DNA from: Ascaris suum
Lineage: Eukaryota; Nematoda; Chromadorea; Rhabditida; Ascarididae
Assembly: GCA_013433145.1 (NCBI GenBank)
Contig: CM024188.1
Span: 12,204,345 to 12,268,344, forward strand
Length of the DNA stretch: 64,000 nt
Reading direction: 5' to 3'
The position numbers and the translations under genes were made by a program. The notes under the pieces were generated by a model, which saw only the letters and a program-made list of their open reading frames with translations, was not told where the DNA came from and searched no databases. Of this stretch, positions 48,735 through 60,700 are shown piece after piece; the stretch's first letter is position 1; every line of letters starts with the position of its first letter.

Positions 48735-51700
48735 CTGAAACAGCATCGAGGCGCTCGCTATATGTTAGAGGCAAAGAACCTCAGCGTTCATAAACCGCGC
48801 TTTTAAGTGTAAGCTACATCGATTCTGAACTGCCTCATGTTCCCGTCGGAAAAAAATACTTCAAATCAGTATGGTTGGTCCGTCAACGTTACAGCGATCG
48901 TTTTTCTACAGCTACAGGGGGAACTTCTGGGACAGAATGGAAGTAGCCCACGTTAGGCCTTTGAAAATCTTATTGTTTCATAATATTCAGTTAGGACTGA
49001 GAAATACCACCTCTGGCATTCTTCATAGCCACCATTTGACGTACTTTCCTTCATCAAAAACATATGCAAAATTGAATGAACTACACGAAAATAGGAATGT
49101 CCGCGGAAACCATTTGCACCTGTTTAGCTCATAAATGAGAAAGGTAATGGAAGCGTCACTCACAGCAATGATTTTTTCTTTGATTCCGCCAACAGGCAGA
49201 ATACGTCCTGTGAGCGAAATCTCACCCGTCATTGCAACATTCTGTCTTGCAGGCCGATTGAGTGCCAACGACAAAAGCGCCGAAGTAATTGTACAGCCTG
49301 CCGATGGTCCGTCCTTCGGAGTGGCACCCTAAAACAAAATTCTTCTCCAATATCATTACCACTACAAATCAACTAACATCCCTTATACTCGTCCTCCCCT
49401 CTTCACTTTCAAATCACTCAAGATTGTAAACGAAAAAAAAAACAATGTACTTCTTTGGATGTAACAATTTGCATACTGCACCTCAGGCACATGGACGTGT
49501 ATGTGCGCTCGTTCCAGGAAGTCCACCTCGGGGAAACGCCTTGTCAGCAAGTTTCTGGCCACTGTATAGGCTGTCCTCATGCTTTCCTTCATCACGTCGC
49601 CCAAATGTCCCGTTGTTTCGAGGCTTCCATCTGGCTGCGAGAATGGCTTATCCTCACCACTTCTTTTTGTGACGACAGGCTCAAGTCGACGACGGAGCGA
49701 TGCTTCAATGTAAAGTGCTGAACCGCCTGCAAATCACGGCAATCACTGTCAAGCTGATATGGCCTCAAAAGTAGAGGTGCACCATCAGACAAACGAACGA
49801 TTTTGATAATAGTTAAACACTCTTAGCAGCCATCCCTTTTCCACTAAAAGCCAATCAGCTGGGCACAACAAGCCAAGTGTTCAACTTTTTTGAGCTAAAG
49901 CAACGAAGCGCGTGAATACTACAATTAAAACGTTGCTGCTTTCACCGCTGAGTATATCGCTGTAACGCAGCTAACAACTGTCGCAAATAAACTGCTCAAT
50001 GCTATACAATAACGTAAGCAAGCAACATCACAGATCTCATGAAAGATGGCTCGGTATCTGTGCAAATCAATTTCTAACAATGTGAAACGTCGTAAAAACC
50101 TCACTCTTTACTTCTGTCGCTCAACCTTCTTCGACACATGCAATCCAATACACTGTTGCACTATTTCCGTAAAATACCCTTCCGTTCATCTTTATTCCGC
50201 GACCTCCTAGTCATTTCAGTTCGCTACTTTAACCACACTCTTCCGTCGCATGAGCACTACCGTTTGAAAACTTTTATGTTCGCATTGTTATTTTTGAAGC
50301 ATTTCAGTGCCCTTACAGGATTTTAATGCGCCTTAATGAATCTGTCCGTTCAATGGCTTCATATTACACTTTCGTGAAAGGTAATGTGACACCATTACCT
50401 TCCAAGAAAACCTTATCACAGTTTTGTATGCACAGTGCTGAAGCCTGCATGCATAATGCTGTAGACGCGCGGAAGCGATTGCAAAAAACTTCTAAAAATA
50501 CTGATGTAACGACTGAGAAACCTTCGAATGTGTTTGCACATGTGTGTATGTACGCATTTGCATAAAACTTTTCGATGTGGGAGATAAATTTTCAGCTTTC
50601 GAAATAATAGAGGTGAGTAACAAGTTGCCGTTGTTATGCAGCAGCTACTTCCACCATAATTATCAAAATACGGGACACAAGCAACACGCTATCACATGCC
50701 CCGTGTGCAGTACAGAGCAACTTTCATGTTAGCACACATAATGAATATGACTTGTATGCGGACCTCATTCTGACTGCAATTTGCTATATTAAGGTTTATC
50801 CGCAATTTCGCAAGTAACCAAAACCAGAATGTACACAGAATAGAATATGAAAAGATAGAGTCGAAATGAGCTTATTCATTGTTAGGATGGCGTGCACAGA
50901 ATTCTCCTTGAAAAGAAACACGTGAAACCTTGGCCAAAATCAATGTGAGAAAAAATTGCGCGAAGCTGGCAAAGAACTTTGCCAGACGATGAAATTACCT
51001 TCTCTTCTAATTTCTACTTCTCTTCCCTTTTCTTCCAGACTCTTCACTTCCCCTTTCCAATTTCTCAAGGGTTGCATACTCAAGCAAATTAGCGCAAATA
51101 AATCCCATTTTCAGAAAGGGGAGGAATAAGAAAGCTCATTACCCATAGCAGTCCAAGCGAGACCCATAATAACTCCAACTGGCGTGATATCGTAGAGACG
51201 ATCACTTGTAAACTTCGGTCTTCCAACGAACTCCTCGAGGTTACTGTTGTCAACTACGATCTGTTGAGCTGGTCCCTTGCTCCCAGCGATTTTGAACGCA
51301 GCTTTACGGAAGACCTGAACCCAGCCATCAGATGAACGTCGCCTCATTATACTGGCTGGCGTGCTAACGCCATGGCTGTACTGCATTGGGCGTACTCCAT
51401 CAGCAAGCTGATATACTACACCCTAATCAACCATTGAAGCGAACCTGCGGCTCGCATGCAGCCTATTACACGAACGGACGTTATCGTTCGTTCTAAGAAA
51501 TCGACATCGAATGCGAACTAAGCATGCAGCATACATTTCACAACCGTTTAAGATCCCATTTACATATTGAATTTTAGCTTTTCAGATGTTTTTCAGGAAG
51601 TAGGGGCACAGCTGAGGTGAGGATGATAATCTCCAGCGTCAACTAAAACATCTATGCAAAGCATTTACAATTCATCAGCCTTCTCCCTGAAAATGTCGGC

Positions 51701-54700
51701 AAAATCTCCAAACAGAAAATGAGAAAAAAACATTGGGAAATTAAGCTAAAAAAGCTGCTCTTCAGCTTTTCTCCATCATAAGGCAAATAAAAGTGGTCAC
51801 AACGGTGCTTCGAATACATTGCTTCTACGCCAATTATTTATAAGATAAGCACGAACTGAAAGCAAGAGAACATTGTGCGCATTCCTCTAATAAGTCTTTA
51901 AGCCTACCTTTTCAATATGCTTCTGCAAGTTGCGCACTCCAGATTCTCGGCAATATTGTTTTATCAGACTCTGGAGCGCTTCTGATGTCAGCTTCAGCTG
52001 AGATTCTTGCAGCGAACTGTAAGAACAACATTCAGAAATGCACTGCCAAAACAGCAGTAATATCGAGCGCTTTGTTCTTCAACACTCATCGACCACACAC
52101 TTCTCCTCGTCATAACCACTTACCTTTTGCAACCAAAAGTCAGAAACTACAAAGCTGTACGTTAGTGATAAACATCATGCCTTAAACCTTGGATACTACT
52201 CTAGTCCCACACTACTACTTAACATAAATATGACTGCATTTTAATGCACTGAGCGCAACATAAACAACACCAACCTGTTGGTGCGACACTGAGGCACGAG
52301 GTAACTGTTTGCGATATTCAGCTTCTCTTCAGCGACGTAACCGGATACTTCGATCATCTCCATACGATCCTTCAGTGGCCCCGGTATCGTATCCAACACG
52401 TTCGCTGTGCAGATAAACAGCACCTACAGTTCACAACATCATTATCTCATCCATAAGACCAGTCCTACTCTTCTATGGCGCCGTTCTAAGCGTCCTTCTC
52501 ACCCCCTCCGCCCGAGCGAGTTTTATTACAAGTCAACAGTTGATGCATCTCTTGCATCTTTTTATACAAAGGATAGTTCTGGATTAGGCGTAACCATCTA
52601 TCTGCTATCCTGTAGGAGACTCCTGTGAGAAAAAGTTCTTAAGTTCAAATTGCAGTGACTCCTGTTTGCTATGTTCCACTCCTCATCAGCGACTTATTTA
52701 TAATTACTGCTATTGCTTCTGTGTGTGCGCCTCTACTCTTGCGTGAGCAGGCCAGGGGGCGCGAGCCCTTTACAAGTTCATTTGTATGCTTTAATTAACA
52801 ATAATAATAACGATAAATATTATTGTTTAATTAAAAGTCGACAGTAATTTCTGAGGGGATGTGTCAGATTTAAATCAATGGAAGGATTAGCACGCAGTTC
52901 TAAAGAATCAAAACCTTCGACAGAATTCAAAGTTCAACGCCTGAGTTAACTAGAATCTGAAAAGGAATAAAATTTTAATTTACTCAGCATTTCCAAGAAC
53001 TTTCGCTGAAAGCTGTACTTTCCCAGTGGCATTTAATTTTGGTATCTTTTGGTACCCCCATAAACTCCAACGTTAGCTGGATGGGAAATATCTGACTTTG
53101 CATAGCCATATAATTTTTGTGTTTAGAGCAACTCCGTATTCGCTAAGGCCTCACCTCATCACTTCCCACAGTATCCATCTGCGATGACGTTATTCAATCT
53201 CCTTTACATGATATCACGTTGGCGAAAGCACCAGTCATCGAGACCTATTCTCTTCTTCCAGATGGCGCAAATAATTTATTAATAAAACGACTAATAATTA
53301 TAAGAACAGGCCCACTTATACATGAAACAATTGAAACTAAATAATTAGTTCTCCAAGCGCTCACAAAAACATGCTTGTTTCAATCGAAAAAGTAAAATAT
53401 AAATTTTAAACAACAGAATGAAGAAACTGTGAAAAAATACTTTAGAAAGATCAACGGGCACGTCCAAAAAGTGGTCGTTGAAGTTGGCATTCTGTTCAGG
53501 ATCAAGCAGTTCGAGAAGAGCCGACGAGGGGTCACCATGATAGCTGGCCCCGCCGATCTTGTCCACCTCATCAATTAATACCAGAGGATTTTCCGTTTGG
53601 ACCTAAAACCTTCAATCACCGTAAAAAAATCGAATAAAATCCTCATTAGTAGAATCTCTCTTTCTCGATATTCCACTTCAAGGAAAAGCATCAATGAACC
53701 TCGCAAGCCTGGTTACTTCGCAGGAAAGGTCAGCCTCATCAAGCTCTTACTGGCATAGACCGATGAAATGCAGGACCTTTCGCATTCGATAAGGAAAAAC
53801 ATGAAGTAATACAGAACACATTTTGCATGTGAAGCTTTTTCAAATGCTCACTAAACCTTCACATGTGAAGAATCTCCAGAGATGCGAAGACTCACTAAAG
53901 GCTTTGAGTAATAAGTCTCAAAACATGTGCTGAGCCTTTATCTTTGATGGATAACGACAATAAAATTGCTTTGTGATTCTTGAACGACGAAAGCTCGCTG
54001 TACCTTCGCTAAGCTGAGAAATCCAAAAAACGAGTTTACGTTGCACTGCAATTCGCGAATCCACTAAAACTTGAGTGTCGGTTGGCTCTTCGCTGGCCAC
54101 AAGGTACACTAGTTCCTCATCGGTATAATGGGATAGGACTGTATTCAAGATGAAAGGATTGCATGTTTCTTTCAATTCTGTTTTGGTACTTATTTATTGC
54201 AAGAGCTAAAGTGGATTGATGCCATGGGCATTTAAGTGAGCAAGCAGACATTTACTTGAACATAAGCCCTTGCGATTGGAGCCCATATTTAAGAAAATGC
54301 TTGCCTTCGCCAATGACAAAATCTTGTTCAAAAAAGAGTCTAAGAGTCTAAAGGCGCCTAGAAATTAAAGTAACGTATCACCGTTCAAAAATCTTTCGTT
54401 GTGTTCCCCCGATAAAATCTTTTCCGCGCTATCCGAAAGATAACGCGAATATGAAATATCGCGGTAAAAGCTCTGTAATAAACAAGAGGCTCAGAGCACC
54501 TATATGTTCCGGAAAAAAACTTGTTAAAAAGCAAGTATTACACTCAAGAGTACCGTGGAATAATCGTGGGGTAGAAGATGATCGCTTGTAGAACTTATTG
54601 ATCGCTAAAAGATGATCGCTTAAAACTAGAAAGATGATAGAAGATGAAAAATATTTTAGAACGTGGAATAAACTAAAGTAAAGGTCCGCTTCATTGTGAG

Positions 54701-57700
54701 TAGAACTTCGTCAAATAATTGTTGACTCTCATTCAAATGCTAATTTATTAGCTTTTCGCTACGGAAATACCGATAGTTATCATCGATTTTTAACTCATGA
54801 TACACTATAAAATCGAACCACCGAGCTTTTTGCGTTCGATTGCCTTCCTCCCTCCCTTGAAATTTAATAAACAAAATGAAGCACCTTTTTGAGACACTGA
54901 ATCATCTTGCCTGGCATCGCTCCGACGTACGTCCGCCTATGACCTTTGATCTCAGCGACATCTGTCATTCCTCCCACTGAGAAGCGAAAATACTGAAGTA
55001 CACGTGAAATGGCTCAAAGCAAAATAAAGTCCAAATATCGTCTAAATGTAAGGCTGCTCGTTACGATCAGTGCGTATGTAAAAGCAATTTGCAATGAAAT
55101 ACTGTGATAACACATTCACCAAAGTACAAGGTCGTTCTCTACGTGAAACACGATCAACAAAATACATCACTACCGGGCATCAACAGCATTCCACTCCAAT
55201 GACCATTTCAAGCAGCATTAGAACGGAGTCACAAGCTCAAGCATACCTCAAACTCGCACCTATGTATTCAAGCAGCATCGGAAAATAATATCATAAAGCG
55301 CGTGCACCTGAGTCTATGAGTGTACAGACACTCTCGCCTAGTTCGAGCAATTAGTGCTTTCAATACATTTCGACTAAAGAATATTCGATGAATAACAAAT
55401 GCATCCATGAATCATTGTTCCTCAGTTCATTTCACTGAACCGAGGAAACGCAGCTTACCAAATTGGTAGACAATTCGACATCACTCAATCAGCGTATCTG
55501 CAACGTGAATACTCTTCTAGCTTCAAGAATTACCTCTCGGTTAAGCGCTCGAGCGATTGACCTCGCAATACTCGTTTTGCCAACACCAGGTGGTCCATGG
55601 AAACAAAGAATCTTACCACCGACCTTCTTCTTCAGAATACCAACCGCGATGAACTCCTGAATAAGAAACAATACGACATAAAAGCTGAGATTAAGCAAAT
55701 TTATGACAGATTGTAGGACACATATATCGCATTAACACGAGGCAACCATTAATTATTCGAATTCGGTGCAGCGAATTTGCCGGATGTTCGCATGCTCAAC
55801 CCAAAACGTCGGCGCCGGAAGCATAATTCGCTGCAAAAAGGTTTTCGCATCTTTCATAAGCTATCTCCGCCAAGCATATCTCAGGCGCCCAAAGCTTTTG
55901 GAGGCATCTGAAAGCAACGCAATCTCCGCCAAAAATCACGCCTTTGACCGCCATGGGATGGCGCCGGTGAAACATCATGCAACGTTAATGGAATCAGGCA
56001 GCAAAGAAGACGACGTATGGAGGGCGGAAACAGAAACAGCTATAAATAGCTGCTCTTCAACAATCCGGGGCTGGAGAATTCTTCGACGACTGCACCATCG
56101 GGCTGCTCTTCAAAAATCCGACAACATAATTAATGAAATGAAATATAGCAGTTATTGAGGTACTGAACACCTCAGACTGGCGCATCTGGAAAGCAATCAA
56201 GTGGGACAAAAATCTTCGAAGAAACAATTCCATGCTTTTTTTCACCTCCTGGAATATTTTCTATTCTATCACTACAAAGCTCTAATTGAATTTTGCCTAA
56301 TTTTCAATAAAATACCGAAAACTCCTCCTTTTCTATTAGGTCACATTTAGCGTCTCTCGCCCACTCTAAATCTTCGGACTCGTTATTTCACTGACGTGTA
56401 GGAACTTCAGACGTTTTTTTTACGAAAGCTTTTTAACTGACAAACCTTTAAAGCTTTTATATGACTGAAAAAACACACGACCCTTCACCCGAAGCGAACT
56501 CTACAGGCTGGAGTCTCTACATTAGAGTGAGAACATTACACCGCCCCTGACTGCCTAGACATGAAATACATAATTTCATAAGCTAAAACACGATAGCACA
56601 GCCTGATCAAGAAGTGAACGCGTCAACAGTTGTGCTCTACCGTAAGAGTTGTAACACCATATGACAAACTGCTGCGCTCGACATTCAGAAACATTAGCGT
56701 TTCCAGGTGATCACCAGACAATATACGGTAACCCAGATGGTCTTTTTGGTTTCGAACTGTTCACTTTCTAAGCATCCAGTCGCCATTGCTTTGATTCTGC
56801 ACTGTATTTGCTTCTCTACTTCCTTGCTCCTCTTTATTTTCGTCCCTCATTTTTTTTTTGGAACGGTAAATCGCCAAGAAACTTGAACCGGTTAAAATTC
56901 AGCGACTTACAGACCTGAAGTATTATTTCCGTCGGCTGCTTTGATTAATGTTTCATTAGACATGTTCATTCTCTCACTGTATCATTCAATCGTTGTGTTG
57001 TGCCAATGACTGTTATAAAAAGGGGAGTGATAACAACAGCTGTAACGTCCTTATTTTCATTCTTCATTCTTCACCAAATTATTAAGAAAAAGAAACAGAA
57101 AAACCCATCTTAGCGTCACACTTCTAATGAAAACACCTTAAGCCATTCTCTCTTTCTGACAAACAAGAAAAGTGCTACCTCAGCACATTTAGCAATTTCT
57201 TGAAATAGCAACCTCAGCAGAAACTCGGGCTCCTCCTTGATTATTGAGCAGCACTTAAACGTAACACCGCAACTGGCAATAACAGAACTCGTATCCAGAA
57301 GCTATCCATTACAAGTAAGCATAATGAAACTATGGCATTTAATTCACAATCAATTAAGTGGGCAATCGTTCAGGTTAAAACTGCTTAGTCAGCAAACAAA
57401 GCAAAATTACGCGACAACTAAATCGTCCAGTCGGTCGAAGGAATTGTTATTCAATAAACGAACGGTATGTTCGTAAACCGAGAAATATTGCACATATGCC
57501 TAAATGCGCATTACAGCAGTTACACTGAATAATAGTCGGATGCATTAGAGATCTACCATGACGCGCAACGAATTTTAGGCGTCGTTTTCAAAAAAAAAAA
57601 AAAAAAATTCTAGGAAAAATTATTTGTACTACTTCACAGAAAAGGAAAAGGTCATGAGTTTTTTATGGGTCAATAGATCTTGCTGAGTTGGACATTTATA

Positions 57701-60700
57701 AAACGACAAAAAATTTTTTCAAGTGGAATATTTGGGAACGACTACCTGTCGGAAGCTAATCTAGAGCAGGAAATTTCCTCCAAACTCGGAAGTTGTTTTT
57801 CCTCCTTCTCAGTCCTCGAATTCCCAAATTAACTCAAACAGCAAATTCAATTAGTACAAAGTCCGTCGTCGTCTATTCCTTAGAACAAATATTCCTTCGG
57901 TTGCTATTCACTTAAGTTGAATAAAAGCATCAACGGACCATCCCCATGAACGGACGCATTCTAGCCCATAATTATACAATATTTCAATACCTCCAATACA
58001 ACAACAGTCTACATTCTTAGCTGTCAAATGACTGAATCAAATGTTTGCATCCGTTGGTTTAAAAAAAAAAGCGAATTTTAAACACCTTAGATGATTTCCA
58101 TAAATCTAATAGGCAACAATCCGTAGAACTGTTGTCCCGCTAAAACACCTCTCTAGAAATTATTGCACATGTTATGAAATTTGCAGGTATGACAAATTTT
58201 TATGAAGCTCACTGTTCAGGGAATTGGTTTGTAGGGATCCCTAACCTGCTTAAAAATCTGACACTTTCAAGCGATCAGTGCACTTCAATTCTTCGGTTTG
58301 TAGGGAAACAAAGCTACGCTCTCCATCAATCCTAGCCTTAAAAAAACGCTCACCAGAATGCGGTCCTTGACGTCTTTCATTCCATAGTGATCTTCATTGA
58401 GCACCTTCGTCGCCCACTCCAAATCAAACGTCTCTTCGGACGTTTTTCCCCACGGCATGCTTGTTAGCCAATCCAAATAGTTCCTGAATTACAACCGATT
58501 CAGATTTCCACATTCTCACTTCCCCTCCTTTATCTCTTCCCAACTTCCGGCAAAAACTACACGGGAACAAACTCTTTGAAATGGAGCAACGTGCAGATAT
58601 GAATATTAACTGTGTTGCTTGTTAACAGCAGCAAATTGAGAAATGTGATGTGGAATCTTTTTTTCAAGTTTCAGAATATGGAAGTGCACTCCCTTCTTCT
58701 TTAGAAATTTTCAGTCACAACAACAAAACATGCAGCATTTTTTTTTTAAATTAATTATCTTTTCACGGCAGCATGATACAGCTGTGGAAAGCCCTTTGCG
58801 TCTTGAATTTTGAATAAAGCTGTGCATTTATGTATGTGTGGCACCCACCTTCGGTAAGCAGTGTAAGTCACCAGTGGGAAAATGACTTTTCTTGCACTAA
58901 TCCAGTGGGATGAGGAACACTTCCAAATTTCAAAATTGAAGACTGAAGCTTTACTGCACTTTTTTCTATCACACTCGTTTTTTCTCAAAAAGCTTTCAGC
59001 TTCAAACGTCTAATGGTAACCAGAGAACAAATCACTGCAAACGGCGATGAAAGAATATGAATCACGTAAAATAAAATAACATCCACTTTTCTTACGTCCA
59101 TCGCCACGATCTAAACGAGACGGTAACTTTGTGTGCCATGCAGAAAAATGAAGCTGGACACATAGAGACCTGCACTTCTTCAACAACCTTCCGCCAGGTG
59201 TGTTATGATGGGAAAGACGGATAAAAAAGTTGAGAAATCCTTATACTAGGATGACGCGTGTACAGCAAACATGGATCGCCTTCGTCGCTGATGTCGACCT
59301 AAACGGTAAATAAACCTTTTGCCCCACAGTCAGTCATAAAGTACGGCAATCCCGTTGACGCGGCTGCATGACTTCAGCATGCATCAAAGCCGATGGGAAT
59401 TTTATGAGTGCCTTCCATCCAACTTGTCTAAATATTGAAACGCGATGATGTTCTACTTGTGTAAGGAAATGGAACAATTATGAAATCAGCCATCCAATAA
59501 TGAAGTTACAACAGGATTGAGTTAACGGTCACCAACAAAAAAAAATCTTCATTCTACAAGCCATTCGACCAAAGTCAAACGGCGCCAACTGCAAGGAAGG
59601 CGCAACAATTCGTTGAAAACTACCTTGCCACAGAGAATTCGCTCGAGTGAGGATCGAGGAATGAAAGCTTCGCTTGCTCCTCCTTGATTACCTTCATGGC
59701 ATATTCCGGAACCTTCAAGTCCTTTATCCTCTCTTCCATTTTCTCGGCTATCGCCACCTTATCTTCCTTCTCGATTCCCAGCTCCTTCTTTATCACTTTC
59801 AACTAAACTTTTGTTTATGAAGACTTACAGAAATAATCATAACTGAACCATTCGTATTCTTTTTAGGTTTATATATAACTACGGTGCTAGCCAAACTTGG
59901 TGCTTAAATGATCTGCCCATTCCCATCCTGTTTTTCAACTTCACTAGCGGATCTAGAGATGATTTTTTTCGTTTTTCTCTATTTCACCTTTCACTGCTTC
60001 AGTGACCTCCTTTCGACGAGCTAAGCAATCGTTTGATAATTCTTTTAGAAAAATCAAGTCAGAGCAGAATGTAAATTAAACAGTAAGAGGTAAACTGAAA
60101 AGGCCGCAATTAAGCGATCGATAAACGTGGGGCAGATTTACTATACCAAAAGAACACTGAACTTAACGGATGACGGTGTTACGAAAATTAAATAAACTAA
60201 TTTTTTGATGACTGTCGAAATCACCGTTACTTTAGAGACATTTCTCACAATACAGAAATGCCCTAAAAATCAGAACTACCATGCTCACACTGCGTTCGAA
60301 AAACAGTGAACAACCACTAGTAACAGAACAACTGGCAGAGTACTCACGTCGGTATAACTCGCACAACCTCGTGCTGTAAATTTAAAGATTTATGCCACTG
60401 CGTTGCATATCCCAATTGAAAAGTCACACACACGAATCATCGCCAAACTTGTCATTTCTATTTCTGCACTTTATTTCCGATTTCTTTTTGATGTTTGACT
60501 TGAATCGACAAGGATATAAACGAAGGAAAGGATAGAAGAAACCCAAGCAAGAAAATTGCAACATACAAAAAAAGGGAAAAACCTAGGGTGCAGAATACAA
60601 TGTGGGTTCGAAAAATTAAGAAAAATTAAGAGTGCTACGCGCTAGCTACATCTTTCAACTTCCCCTGAAGTAGGTCTCACATGGCGCAATCACTTCCGTG

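Noticed and set aside
50326..50732. Plus-strand frames with a GTGAGT donor in a Lon intron
   Set aside because: The composition is unconvincing and nothing joins in phase. Probably chance.
55766..56158. 130-codon plus-strand open frame in a Lon intron
   Set aside because: No domain is recognised, both strands are open, and it contains the hairpin and direct repeats listed separately. Treated as chance.
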